Shown here one piece after another: positions 33,611 to 41,689 of a stretch of 64,000 bases of DNA. Position 1 is the first letter of the stretch, and the number at the start of each line of letters is the position of its first letter. Below the pieces are notes generated by a model, which searched no databases, was not told where the DNA came from, and saw only the letters and a list, made by a program, of their open reading frames with translations. The position numbers and the translations under genes are program-made. Source of the DNA: Microbacterium pygmaeum (lineage in GTDB: Bacteria > Actinomycetota > Actinomycetes > Actinomycetales > Microbacteriaceae); contig NZ_LT629692.1 in the NCBI RefSeq assembly GCF_900100885.1, positions 2,604,001-2,668,000 of the forward strand, in the 5' to 3' direction.

Positions 33611-34155
33611 CGGATGCCGCGGACCGGCCGCTCGAGGACGCCGCGACCCTCCCGGGCGTGCCCGACGAGTTCCAGCGTCTGTGGACCCCGCACCGGATGG
33701 CGTACATCGCGGCAGGTCCGCAACCGCTGCGCGATGTCTGCCCGTTCTGCGCGGCGCCGGACAAGTCCGACGAAGACGGCCTGATCGTTGCGCGCGGTCG
33801 GAGCGCCTATGTGCTGCTGAACCTGTTCCCGTACAACTCCGGACACCTGCTGGTGTGCCCGTACCGCCACATCTCGACGTACGACGAAGCAACCGCGGAG
33901 GAGGTCGCCGAGATCGGCGCGCTCACCCAGACCGCGATGCGGGTGCTGCGCACGGTGTCGCGGTGCGACGGATTCAACATCGGCATGAACCAGGGCGCCA
34001 TCGCCGGAGCCGGCGTCGACGGACACCTGCACCAGCACATCGTGCCGCGGTGGGCATCGGACGCGAACTTCTTCCCGATCATCGCCAAGACCAAGGCGCT
34101 GCCGCAGCTGCTGGGGGACGTCCGGATCGCGATCGCGGACGCCTGGCCCGCCTGA
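33607..34155 (+). CDS. HIT family nucleotide hydrolase/phosphorylase
   Basis: The 182-residue protein has the histidine-triad motif GHLHQHIVPRW near its C-terminus, an N-terminal CPFCAAPDKSDED zinc-type CxxC, and LNLFPYNSGHLLVCPYRH. This layout fits actinobacterial Ap4A phosphorylase-like HIT proteins, which act on dinucleoside polyphosphates. Aminoacyl-tRNA synthetases make Ap4A as a side product, so coupling to thrS (GTGA overlap) makes sense. It converges on pdxY with 2 bp between stops. Confidence 0.88.
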   Translation: MTDAADRPLEDAATLPGVPDEFQRLWTPHRMAYIAAGPQPLRDVCPFCAAPDKSDEDGLIVARGRSAYVLLNLFPYNSGHLLVCPYRHISTYDEATAEEVAEIGALTQTAMRVLRTVSRCDGFNIGMNQGAIAGAGVDGHLHQHIVPRWASDANFFPIIAKTKALPQLLGDVRIAIADAWPA

Positions 34156-34157
34156 GT

Positions 34158-35009
34158 TCAGCGCACGCGCCGCGGGGCGAACTGCATGCGCGGTCGCGCG
34201 TAGGACTCCTGCGCCTCGACGAGCTGCAGTTCGCGCTCACCCGACTCGTAGGTGAGCTCCAGCAGGTCGTAGACGCTCGACACGGTGCGCGCCAGCGCAT
34301 CGGCCGCGTCGCCGCTGGAGACGAAGTGGGCGGTGAACAGCGCCGCGGTCACGTCGCCGGACCCATTGGCCTTCATCGGCAGCAGGGGGGTCTGCACGAT
34401 CCACGCGCCCTCACCTGTGACCACGAGCATCTCGATGGTGCCCGCTTCGCGATCCGGACGCTCGACGCTGGTCACCAGGACCGTGCTCGGTCCCATCGCA
34501 CGCGCGGCGTCGGCCGAGGCGAGCGTGGATTCGAGCGTGTCCGGCTCGGTGCCGGTGAGATAGCCCAGCTCGAACTGGTTCGGTGTGATGATGTCGGCGG
34601 CGGGAATGACCCGATCCCGCAGCAGCACCGGGATCGCCGGCGCGACGAAGCATCCGGATTTCGCATTGCCCATCACCGGATCGCAGGCGTACACGGCGGC
34701 CGGATTCGCGGCCTTCACCTGCGCCACCGCCTCCAGGATCACCTGGGCGATCCCCTCGCCGCCCTGATAGCCGGAGAGCACCACGTCGATCTCGGGGAAG
34801 ACGCCGCGCTCGCCGATGCCGGTGATCACGTCGCGCACGTCGTCCGGACTGATCATCGGGCCACGCCAGGCGCCGTAGCCGGTGTGGTTGGAGAAGTTGA
34901 CCGTGTACACCGGCAGCACCTCCACGCCGATCCGCTGCAGCGGGAACACCGCTGCGGAGTTGCCGACATGGCCGTAGGCGACCGCGGACTGGATGGAGAG
35001 GATCTTCAC
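34158..35009 (-). CDS. pdxY: Pyridoxal kinase
   Basis: PdxY phosphorylates pyridoxal to PLP (salvage). The 283-residue ribokinase-fold protein starts MKILSIQSAVAYGHVGNSAAVFPLQRIG, has FSNHTGYG, YACDPVMGN, ITPNQFELGYLTG and the anion hole with catalytic Asp in MKANGSGDVTAALF. All are typical of PdxY. It lies 7 bp after pdxR, so regulator and kinase form one operon facing the divergent pdxST synthesis operon. Confidence 0.92.
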   Translation of the reverse strand: MKILSIQSAVAYGHVGNSAAVFPLQRIGVEVLPVYTVNFSNHTGYGAWRGPMISPDDVRDVITGIGERGVFPEIDVVLSGYQGGEGIAQVILEAVAQVKAANPAAVYACDPVMGNAKSGCFVAPAIPVLLRDRVIPAADIITPNQFELGYLTGTEPDTLESTLASADAARAMGPSTVLVTSVERPDREAGTIEMLVVTGEGAWIVQTPLLPMKANGSGDVTAALFTAHFVSSGDAADALARTVSSVYDLLELTYESGERELQLVEAQESYARPRMQFAPRRVR

Positions 35010-35016
35010 CGCTCGA

Positions 35017-36360
35017 TCATCCCACCTCGGCCCGCACGGGCCGGCCGCGCACAGCCCGCACCGCGGCTGCGATGTCGGCTGCGAGCTGCTCGGCCTCAGT
35101 ATCGTCGAGATCGTGCACGGTCAGACGAAGCCGCCGAGCCGAAGACGCGTCCGAGAGCACGAACTCATCGCCGCTGCGCGCCAGCCACCCCCGACGCATG
35201 AGCTGCTGCGTCACCGCGCGCGCCGGCACGGGCAGCGCCACCCAGAGGTTCAACCCGTCACCAGCGCGCGTGGGGACGCCGTGCGCGGTGAGTCGGTCGG
35301 CGAAGGAGGCATTGCGCTCGGCGTAATGGGCGGATGCGCGGGCGATGCCCTCGGTCACCGCCGGGTCGGCCACCAGGGTGTGCGTCAGCCGCTGCAGCAG
35401 ATGGCTCACCCACGTGGTGCCGGGTGTCAGCCGCGTCGCGAGGCGGTCGGCCGTGTCGGGATCGGATGCGGTGACCGCCAGGCACATGTCGGGTCCGAGG
35501 AACTTCGAGACCGACCGGATGAGCGCCCAGCGGCGGTGCTCCGGCCCGATCAGGGAGTGCAAGGGAGCGCGCGAGAGCATCGAGAAGTGGTCGTCTTCGA
35601 TGACCAGCACGTACGGATGCTCGCGCAGCAGGTCGCGGAGGGCTTCGGCGCGATCCGCGGACAGGCTCGCCCCCGTGGGGTTCTGCGCGCGCGGCGTGCA
35701 CAGGACGGCCCGCACCCCCTGCTGGAGCGCGGCTCTGAGCCCGTCGACGGTCATCCCCTGATCGTCGACCGGGACCGGCACCGGCCGGTACCCGCCCAGA
35801 CGCACCGTGTGGATGCTCGTCAGGAAGCACGGGTCTTCCAGCGCGACGGCGTCGCCACGGGTGAGGACATCCGCGAACAGGCGCTCGACCGCGTCTCCCG
35901 CGCCGCTGGTGATCGTGAGCCTAGCCGGTGCCGAGGGGGCGAGGTCCTCGCTCATCCACGCGGTCGCCCACCGCTCCAGCCCCGGATCGATCACAGGCTC
36001 GCCGTAGAGCACGGGGCGCCCGGCCATCGCGGTGAGTGCGGGGAGGAAACCCGGGATCAGATCGGGGTCGGGGTTTCCGGTCCCGACGTCGCGCAACACC
36101 GTGTCTGCCGCGAAGCCCTCCTGGGCGACCTCCGCGCGATCGAGGACCCGGGTGCCGCCGCGACCGCGGCTTTCCACCACCCCCGCACGCGCCAGTTCGC
36201 CGTAGGCGGCCACGACCGTGTTCCGATTCACGCCGAGCCGGTCGGCGAGGGCGCGCACGGAGGGCAGGGATCCGCCCGGCGGCAGCATCCCGCGCTCGAC
36301 GAGCGTTCGCAGACTGCTCGCGATCTCCGCCGCGGAGCGACCGCTGATCTCCAGCTCCAT
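35017..36360 (-). CDS. pdxR: MocR/PdxR-type regulator (GntR HTH fused to aminotransferase domain)
   Basis: The 447-residue protein has an N-terminal GntR winged helix (MELEISGRSAAEIASSLRTLVERGMLPPGGSLPSVRALADRLGVNRNTVVAAYGELARAG) fused to a fold-type I aminotransferase-like domain with the PLP lysine in RSVSKFLGPD. MocR-type PdxR proteins activate pdxST when PLP is low, and the divergent position next to pdxS supports that role. The ATG at 36360 follows GGGAG. The reading frame runs 111 codons further upstream, but that part lies inside pdxS antisense and is not family-like. Confidence 0.9.
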   Translation of the reverse strand: MELEISGRSAAEIASSLRTLVERGMLPPGGSLPSVRALADRLGVNRNTVVAAYGELARAGVVESRGRGGTRVLDRAEVAQEGFAADTVLRDVGTGNPDPDLIPGFLPALTAMAGRPVLYGEPVIDPGLERWATAWMSEDLAPSAPARLTITSGAGDAVERLFADVLTRGDAVALEDPCFLTSIHTVRLGGYRPVPVPVDDQGMTVDGLRAALQQGVRAVLCTPRAQNPTGASLSADRAEALRDLLREHPYVLVIEDDHFSMLSRAPLHSLIGPEHRRWALIRSVSKFLGPDMCLAVTASDPDTADRLATRLTPGTTWVSHLLQRLTHTLVADPAVTEGIARASAHYAERNASFADRLTAHGVPTRAGDGLNLWVALPVPARAVTQQLMRRGWLARSGDEFVLSDASSARRLRLTVHDLDDTEAEQLAADIAAAVRAVRGRPVRAEVG

Positions 36361-36445
36361 GCCTGACGCTCCCGCCCTCGAGCCTATGGTGGTACATGCT
36401 AGCGTTTGGCCTAGGTCAAAAGACGTCGTTGGAAGGAAGCCTCTC
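36361..36445. promoter_or_regulatory. Divergent pdxR-pdxS control region
   Basis: The 85-bp region is AT-richer in its middle. GCCTATGG (36382-36389) and GGCCTAGG (36408-36415) are similar direct repeats 26 bp apart, with the same spacing logic as MocR-type sites, and TATGGT (36385-36390) is a -10 candidate. PdxR would be expected to bind here. GGAAGGAAG precedes the pdxS start. Confidence 0.4.
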
Positions 36446-37336
36446 GTGAGCACAGTGGACACCGGAACCGGTCGCGTCAAGCGCGGCCTGGCAGAGATGC
36501 TCAAGGGCGGCGTCATCATGGACGTCGTCACCGTCGAGCAGGCCAAGATCGCCGAGGACGCCGGCGCCGTCGCGGTGATGGCACTCGAGCGCGTCCCCGC
36601 AGACATCCGCGCGCAGGGCGGGGTGTCGCGCATGAGCGACCCCGACATGATCGACGGCATCATCGAGGCCGTCTCGATCCCGGTGATGGCCAAGGCCAGG
36701 ATCGGGCACTTCGTCGAGGCGCAGGTGCTGCAGGAGCTCGGTGTCGACTACATCGACGAGTCCGAAGTGCTCTCACCCGCCGACTACGTCAACCACATCG
36801 ACAAGTGGGGCTTCACCGTCCCCTTCGTCTGCGGCGCGACCAATCTCGGCGAGGCGCTCCGGCGCATCAACGAGGGCGCCGCGATGATCCGGTCCAAAGG
36901 CGAGGCCGGCACCGGAGATGTCTCTGAGGCCACCAAGCACATCCGCAAGATCTCCAGCGAGATCAACGTGCTGCGCTCGATGACCAAGGACGAGCTGTAC
37001 GTCGCGGCCAAAGAGCTGCAGGCCCCCTACGACCTGGTCGCCGAGATCGCCGAGACCGGGAAGCTGCCGGTGGTGCTGTTCGTCGCAGGCGGCGTCGCCA
37101 CTCCGGCCGATGCCGCGATGATGATGCAGCTCGGTGCCGACGGCGTGTTCGTGGGCTCGGGGATCTTCAAGTCCGGCAACCCGGCTGAGCGCGCCGCCGC
37201 GATCGTGAAGGCCACGACATTCTTCGACGACGCCGCCGTGATCGCCCAGGTCTCGCGCGGGCTCGGCGAGGCGATGGTCGGCATCAACGTGAGCGACCTG
37301 CCCGCCCCGCACCGCCTCGCCGAGCGTGGCTGGTAG
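36446..37336 (+). CDS. pdxS: Pyridoxal 5'-phosphate synthase lyase subunit
   Basis: PdxS builds PLP from ribose 5-phosphate, glyceraldehyde 3-phosphate and ammonia supplied by PdxT. The 296-residue TIM-barrel protein has Asp26 in GGVIMDVV and the ribose-binding lysine (Lys83) in VMAKARIGHF. GATNLGEALRRI, GEAGTGDVSEATKH and FVAGGVATPADAAMMMQLGADGVFVGSGIFKS complete the phosphate sites. The GTG at 36446 follows GAAGGAAG. It overlaps pdxT by 11 bp. Confidence 0.97.
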   Translation: MSTVDTGTGRVKRGLAEMLKGGVIMDVVTVEQAKIAEDAGAVAVMALERVPADIRAQGGVSRMSDPDMIDGIIEAVSIPVMAKARIGHFVEAQVLQELGVDYIDESEVLSPADYVNHIDKWGFTVPFVCGATNLGEALRRINEGAAMIRSKGEAGTGDVSEATKHIRKISSEINVLRSMTKDELYVAAKELQAPYDLVAEIAETGKLPVVLFVAGGVATPADAAMMMQLGADGVFVGSGIFKSGNPAERAAAIVKATTFFDDAAVIAQVSRGLGEAMVGINVSDLPAPHRLAERGW

Positions 37337-37919
37337 CCCTCGGGTCGGAGTGCTCGCCCTGCAGGGCGACGTCCGCGAGCACGCCTCGGTGCTGCGCGAC
37401 CTCGGTGCCGACGTCGTCCTCGTCCGACGCCCCGAGGAACTCGACCAGGTGGACGGCCTCGTCCTGCCGGGCGGAGAATCCAGCGTCATCGACAAACTCT
37501 CGCGCGCGTTCGGGATGCAGCGGCCGATCCGCGGCGCCATCGAGTCCGGCCTGCCCGTGTACGGCACCTGCGCCGGGCTGATCCTGCTCGCCGACCGGAT
37601 CACCGACGGCATCGAAGGTCAGCAGACGTTCGGCGGCCTGGACGTGACGGTGCAGCGGAACGCCTTCGGCAGCCAGGTCGATTCGTTCGAGACCGATCTG
37701 CACGTGCCCGCCCTCGGCGCACCGCCCGTCCACGCGATCTTCATCCGGGCACCGCTCGTGCGTGATGTGGGCGAGGGTGTCGAGGCGCTCGCGAGCCTGG
37801 ACGACGGGCGAGTCGTCGCGGTGCGCACCGCCCGGATGCTGGGCACGTCGTTCCACCCGGAGGTCACCGGCGAGCGCCGCTTCCACGAGTTGTTCCTCGA
37901 CATGGTGCGCGCGGTCTGA
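37326..37919 (+). CDS. pdxT: Pyridoxal 5'-phosphate synthase glutaminase subunit
   Basis: PdxT releases ammonia from glutamine and channels it to PdxS. The 197-residue class I glutamine amidotransferase has VLALQGDVREH, LPGGESS, nucleophile Cys82 in YGTCAGLILLA, and the His-Glu pair in TSFHPEVTGERRFHE. GTG at 37326 lies inside the end of pdxS (11-bp overlap), so the subunits are translationally coupled. Confidence 0.96.
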   Translation: MAGSPRVGVLALQGDVREHASVLRDLGADVVLVRRPEELDQVDGLVLPGGESSVIDKLSRAFGMQRPIRGAIESGLPVYGTCAGLILLADRITDGIEGQQTFGGLDVTVQRNAFGSQVDSFETDLHVPALGAPPVHAIFIRAPLVRDVGEGVEALASLDDGRVVAVRTARMLGTSFHPEVTGERRFHELFLDMVRAV

Positions 37920-37931
37920 TTCCATGGCGCC

Positions 37932-38456
37932 ATGACGACGTGGGTTGCGCTGCTTCGCGGCGTGAACGTGAACGGCATCACCGTTCGCTCCGCCGATCTG
38001 CGCGACCTCTTCGACCAGCTGGGATTCACGGACGTGCGCACGGTCCTGGCCAGCGGCAACGTGGTCTTCTCCAGTACCGCCGCCGCGCCTGCGCTCAAGA
38101 CGAAGATCGAGAAGGCGCTGCGAGATCGGTTCGGCTACGACGCGTGGATCGTGCTGGTGACCAGGGCGGCGGTCGCTCAGGCGGTCGAGGCGTTCCCGTT
38201 CGACGCCGCGGATGCCTCGAGACAGCCCTACGTGGTGTTCGCATCCGACGAGGCGGTCCTCATCGAGATCCTCGCCGCGGCACCCGAACTCGATCCAGAC
38301 GCGGATCCGGTGGCTCGCGGGACCGGCGTCGTGTACTGGCATCCGGTCAAGGGCACGACGGTCGACACGCCGTTCGGGCGGCTCCTGTCCAAGAAGACGT
38401 ACCGGGAGTCCACGACCAACCGCAATCTGCGGACGCTCCAGAAGATCGTGAGCTGA
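37932..38456 (+). CDS. DUF1697 family protein
   Basis: The 174-residue protein starts MTTWVALLRGVNVNG, followed by DLRDLFDQLGFTDVRTVLASGNVVFSS, the conserved core of DUF1697. Function is unknown. It is 12 bp downstream of pdxT, perhaps read from the same transcript, but this location is not a regular feature of the family and it could be a mobile accessory gene. Confidence 0.85.
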   Translation: MTTWVALLRGVNVNGITVRSADLRDLFDQLGFTDVRTVLASGNVVFSSTAAAPALKTKIEKALRDRFGYDAWIVLVTRAAVAQAVEAFPFDAADASRQPYVVFASDEAVLIEILAAAPELDPDADPVARGTGVVYWHPVKGTTVDTPFGRLLSKKTYRESTTNRNLRTLQKIVS

Positions 38457-38487
38457 CATGGATGTGAGCGCGCCGCCGCTCCCCGCG

Positions 38488-38493
38488 TAAACT
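38488..38493 (+). promoter_or_regulatory. -10 element of yebC
   Basis: TAAACT lies seven bases before the ATG at 38501, consistent with a leaderless transcript. Confidence 0.5.
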
Positions 38494-38500
38494 GGAGCGC

Positions 38501-39262
38501 ATGTCCGGCCACTCCAAGTGGGCGACGACGAAGCACAAGAAGGCGGTCATCGACTCCCGCCGCGCCAAGTCGTTCGCCAAGCTCATCAAGAACATCGAAG
38601 TCGCGGCCAAGATCGGCGGCGCCGACCTCTCGGGGAACCCGACCCTGGTCGATGCCATCCAGAAGGCCAAGAAGACCTCGGTCCCCAACGACAACATCGA
38701 CCGTGCGGTCAAGCGCGGCGCGGGACTCACAGGCGAGTCCGTCGATTACCAGACGATCATGTACGAGGGCTACGGCCCGAACGGCGTCGCCCTGCTGATC
38801 GAGTGCCTCACCGACAACAAGAACCGCGCCGCAGCCGAGGTGCGAACGGCCATGACGCGCAACGGCGGCACGATGGCCGACCCGGGCAGCGTCTCGTACA
38901 ACTTCCATCGCAAGGGCGTGATCGTCGTCTCGGGCGAGAGCGCATCAGAGGATGACGTGATGCTCGCCGTCCTCGAAGCCGGTGCCGAGGAGATCGAGCC
39001 GCACGGCGACGGCTTCGGCGTGATCACCGAGGCCAGCGACCTCGTCTCGGTCCGCTCGGCGCTGCAGGATGCCGGCATCGACTACGAGTCGGCCGATGTC
39101 GAGTTCGTCCCGGGGCTCAAGGTCGAAGTCGACGCGGACACCGCGCGCAAGGTCTTCCGGCTGATCGACGCGCTCGAGGACAGCGACGACGTGCAGAACG
39201 TCTACAGCAACTTCGACCTGACCGCCGAGGTCCAGGCCGAGCTCGAGGAGAACGAGGACTGA
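38501..39262 (+). CDS. yebC: YebC/PmpR family protein (TACO1-like)
   Basis: The 253-residue protein starts MSGHSKWATTKHKKAVIDSRRAKSFAKLIKNIE and carries NPTLVDAIQKAKKTSVPNDNIDRAVKRG and YEGYGPNGVALLIECLTDNKNRAAAEVR. YebC proteins were long annotated as transcription regulators; recent work on the family links them to translation of proline-rich stretches. It precedes ruvC by 77 bp in the conserved pdxST-yebC-ruvCAB order. TAAACT seven bases upstream implies a leaderless mRNA. Confidence 0.95.
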   Translation: MSGHSKWATTKHKKAVIDSRRAKSFAKLIKNIEVAAKIGGADLSGNPTLVDAIQKAKKTSVPNDNIDRAVKRGAGLTGESVDYQTIMYEGYGPNGVALLIECLTDNKNRAAAEVRTAMTRNGGTMADPGSVSYNFHRKGVIVVSGESASEDDVMLAVLEAGAEEIEPHGDGFGVITEASDLVSVRSALQDAGIDYESADVEFVPGLKVEVDADTARKVFRLIDALEDSDDVQNVYSNFDLTAEVQAELEENED

Positions 39263-39327
39263 CGCGAGCTCGTCGCCGGTGTCGCCCGCGAGGGCGCGCC
39301 GCACGCTCTCGCGGCGGCGGTGACGCC

Positions 39328-39333
39328 TACCGT
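39328..39333 (+). promoter_or_regulatory. -10 element of ruvC
   Basis: TACCGT lies six bases before the GTG at 39340, which supports that GTG over the TTG at 39352. Confidence 0.45.
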
Positions 39334-39339
39334 GGGGGA

Positions 39340-39903
39340 GTGGCAGCTGCGTTGCGCGTTCTCGGAATCGACCCCGGCCTGACCCGGTGCGGCGTCGGCG
39401 TCGTGGACGTCGCGTCCAACCGATCGGCCACGCTCGTGCACGTCGGCGTGATCCGCTCCGATCCGGGCGAGCCCATCGAACGTCGTCTGGCCACGATCGC
39501 GGCCGGCATCCGTGCCGTGATCGACGAGCACGAGCCCAGCGTCGTCGCGGTCGAGCGGGTCTTCTCCCAGCACAACCGGCAGTCGGTCATGGGCACTGCG
39601 CAGGCCAGCGGCATCGCGCTGCTGATCGCGGGCGAGCGCGGGCTGGCGGCCAGCACGCACACGCCCACCGAGGTCAAGGCGGCGGTCACCGGCTACGGCG
39701 CCGCCGACAAGCGACAGGTGCAGACGATGGTCGCGCGCATCCTGCGCCTCGACGCGCTTCCACAACCCGCCGATGCGGCCGACGCGCTCGCGCTGGCCCT
39801 CTGCCACGCCTGGCGCGGGGGAGCCGCGGTATCGCCGGCCGCTGGTGCCCTGACCCCGGCGCAGCGCGCCTGGGCCGATGCGGAGCGCCTCGCCCGCCGA
39901 TAG
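39340..39903 (+). CDS. ruvC: Holliday junction resolvase RuvC
   Basis: RuvC cuts Holliday junctions after RuvAB branch migration. The 187-residue protein has the first catalytic Asp in VLGIDPGLTRCGVG, Glu in VVAVERVFSQHN, and the C-terminal acid pair in ADAADALALALCHAW. The GTG at 39340 has TACCGT six bases upstream; a TTG at 39352 would have GGGGGAG at better Shine-Dalgarno spacing, so the start is uncertain by four codons. A 69-bp gap with its own promoter separates it from ruvA. Confidence 0.95.
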   Translation: MAAALRVLGIDPGLTRCGVGVVDVASNRSATLVHVGVIRSDPGEPIERRLATIAAGIRAVIDEHEPSVVAVERVFSQHNRQSVMGTAQASGIALLIAGERGLAASTHTPTEVKAAVTGYGAADKRQVQTMVARILRLDALPQPADAADALALALCHAWRGGAAVSPAAGALTPAQRAWADAERLARR

Positions 39904-39935
39904 GCGCCTGCAGTGCGCCCGCCGGAGCGTGTCGA

Positions 39936-39951
39936 TCGAACAAAACTGCGA
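39936..39951 (+). promoter_or_regulatory. SOS-box-like site upstream of ruvA
   Basis: TCGAAC-AAAA-CTGCGA matches the actinobacterial LexA consensus TCGAAC-N4-GTTCGA at 10 of 12 positions, with a perfect left half. It lies 10 bp upstream of the TAGGCT -10 of ruvA, a normal place for LexA repression. Confidence 0.45.
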
Positions 39952-39966
39952 ACGCAGTTCTAGGCT
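39944..39966 (+). promoter_or_regulatory. Palindrome and -10 element of ruvA
   Basis: AACTGCG-AA-CGCAGTT (39944-39959) is a perfect 7-bp dyad overlapping the right half of the SOS-like site. TAGGCT (39961-39966) follows immediately and is six bases before the ruvA ATG, so ruvA appears leaderless. Confidence 0.45.
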
Positions 39967-39972
39967 CGGCTC

Positions 39973-40593
39973 ATGATCTCTTCACTGCGCGGTCGCGCAC
40001 TGCATGTCGACGGCGATCAGATCGTGGTCGAGGTCGGCGGTGTCGGGCTCGCCGTCGCGGTCGCACCGCACCTCGCCGCAGCGACCGACCCCGACGAGCA
40101 GGTCTTCCTGCACACGCACCTCATCGTCCGCGAGGACGCCCTGTCGCTGTTCGGGTTCGAGACCAGAGAGGAGCTGGTGGTGTTCACCCAGCTCCTCGGC
40201 GTCACCGGCGTCGGACCCAAATCCGCCCTGGGTGTGCTCTCCTCACTCGGCGTCTCCCAGATCGCCCAGGCCGTCGCCGCCGACGATGACGCGCCGTTCC
40301 GCCGCGTGAGCGGCATCGGGCCGAAGACCGCGAAGCTGATCGTCGTGCAGCTCACCGGCAAACTGGCGCCCCCCGCTTCGCCCGGGAGACCGCGCGCCGG
40401 TGTCGCGCCGGACGTGGCCACCCAGGTCGCACAGGCCCTCGTCGGCCTCGGATGGAACGACCGTGCAGCGACCGAGGCCGTGGCATCCGTGCTCGAAGAC
40501 GCATCCGACGCAGACCGTTCCTCCGTCCCCTCGCTGCTGCGGCTGACGCTGGCAGCGCTCGGACCTGCTCGCAAGGAGCATGCCGGTGGATGA
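39973..40593 (+). CDS. ruvA: Holliday junction DNA helicase subunit RuvA
   Basis: RuvA tetramers hold the Holliday junction for RuvB. The 206-residue protein has the N-terminal OB domain (MISSLRGRALHVDGDQIVVEVGGVG), two helix-hairpin-helix motifs (LLGVTGVGPKSALGVLSSLG and VSGIGPKTAKLIVVQLTGKL), and a C-terminal domain that contacts RuvB. It overlaps ruvB by 14 bp. Its own promoter with an SOS-like site suggests damage induction of ruvAB separately from ruvC. Confidence 0.96.
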   Translation: MISSLRGRALHVDGDQIVVEVGGVGLAVAVAPHLAAATDPDEQVFLHTHLIVREDALSLFGFETREELVVFTQLLGVTGVGPKSALGVLSSLGVSQIAQAVAADDDAPFRRVSGIGPKTAKLIVVQLTGKLAPPASPGRPRAGVAPDVATQVAQALVGLGWNDRAATEAVASVLEDASDADRSSVPSLLRLTLAALGPARKEHAGG

Positions 40594-41608
40594 GATCCGG
40601 GACGCCGACGAACCGGTCGACGACACCGAACTCGCGATCGAGGGCGCCCTGCGCCCCACCTCGCTCGCGGAGTTCGTCGGCCAGCAGAAGGTCCGCGGCC
40701 AACTGCAGCTGCTGCTGGATGCCGCGCGGATCCAGCAGCGGCCGGCAGATCACATCCTGCTCTCCGGCCCGCCGGGCCTGGGCAAGACCACGCTGGCGAT
40801 GATCGTCGCCCACGAGAGCGGCCGCCCGCTGCGTCTGTCCAGCGGTCCCGCGATCCAGCACGCCGGCGACCTGGCCGCCCTCCTGTCGAGCCTGACCTCC
40901 GGTGAAGTGCTGTTCATCGACGAGGTGCACCGGATGGCGCGCTCGGCCGAGGAGATGCTCTACCTCGCGATGGAGGACTTCCGCATCGACATCATGGTCG
41001 GCAAGGGCGCGGGCGCCACGAGCATCCCGCTGGATCTCGCCCCGTTCACCCTGGTGGGCGCGACCACCCGCTCGGGGCTGCTGCCCAACCCGCTCCGCGA
41101 CCGGTTCGGCTTCACGGCGCACCTCGAGTACTACGAACCCGAGGAGCTGGAACGCGTCATCGAGCGCTCGGCGATCATGCTCGGCGTCGACCTGCCCCGG
41201 CCGTCCCGGGCGGAGATCGCGCGCCGCTCACGAGGCACCCCGCGCATCGCCAATCGTCTCCTACGCCGAGTGCGCGATTTCATCATCGTGCGCGGCGGCG
41301 ACGGCGACACCGCAACGGTGGATGCCGCGCTGGACCTGTACGATGTCGACTCGATCGGCTTGGACCGCCTCGACCGCGCCGTCCTGGATGCACTGGTCCG
41401 CAGATTCCGCGGGGGACCGGTCGGGCTGAGCACACTCGCCGTCGCCGTCGGCGAGGAGCCCGAGACCATCGAATCGGTCGTCGAGCCCTATCTGGTGCGG
41501 ATCGGATTCATGGGCCGGACCCCGCGAGGTCGCATCGCGATGCCCGAGGCATACGCGCATCTGGGCGTCGCCCACGCCGAGTCGGCGCTCAGATTCGATG
41601 ACCTATAA
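40580..41608 (+). CDS. ruvB: Holliday junction DNA helicase subunit RuvB
   Basis: RuvB is the AAA+ motor for branch migration. The 342-residue protein has Walker A GPPGLGKT (about 63-70), Walker B VLFIDEVHRM, sensor I GATTRSGLLPNPLRDRFG with the arginine finger, and the winged-helix tail with GFMGRTPRGR. The ATG lies within the ruvA 3' end. Its stop codon TAA is part of a perfect TATAAT -10 for yajC. Confidence 0.97.
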   Translation: MPVDEIRDADEPVDDTELAIEGALRPTSLAEFVGQQKVRGQLQLLLDAARIQQRPADHILLSGPPGLGKTTLAMIVAHESGRPLRLSSGPAIQHAGDLAALLSSLTSGEVLFIDEVHRMARSAEEMLYLAMEDFRIDIMVGKGAGATSIPLDLAPFTLVGATTRSGLLPNPLRDRFGFTAHLEYYEPEELERVIERSAIMLGVDLPRPSRAEIARRSRGTPRIANRLLRRVRDFIIVRGGDGDTATVDAALDLYDVDSIGLDRLDRAVLDALVRRFRGGPVGLSTLAVAVGEEPETIESVVEPYLVRIGFMGRTPRGRIAMPEAYAHLGVAHAESALRFDDL

Positions 41609-41609
41609 T
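41604..41609 (+). promoter_or_regulatory. -10 element of the yajC-secDF transcript
   Basis: TATAAT, a perfect consensus -10 and rare in this genome, overlaps the ruvB stop codon. The -35 (near 41581) is poor. The predicted 5' leader is about 75 nt. Confidence 0.55.
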
Positions 41610-41673
41610 CGCTGAAGGCTCTCGCCTCACTCCCTCTTGCACGGCAGCGTCGCCACGACGTGCCACATCTGAA

Positions 41674-41687
41674 AGGTGATCTCACCT
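41674..41687 (+). promoter_or_regulatory. Hairpin covering the yajC Shine-Dalgarno
   Basis: AGGTG-ATCT-CACCT forms a 5-bp stem that includes the AAAGG ribosome-binding sequence, ending three bases before the yajC ATG (41690). It could limit translation of yajC. It is short, so the effect may be modest. Confidence 0.3.
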
Positions 41688-41689
41688 CC

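Noticed and set aside
30197..33892. Open minus-strand frame of 1231 codons
   Set aside because: Antisense to thrS and in another frame of the permease gene; no recognisable domain, and the composition is that of a GC-skew artefact.
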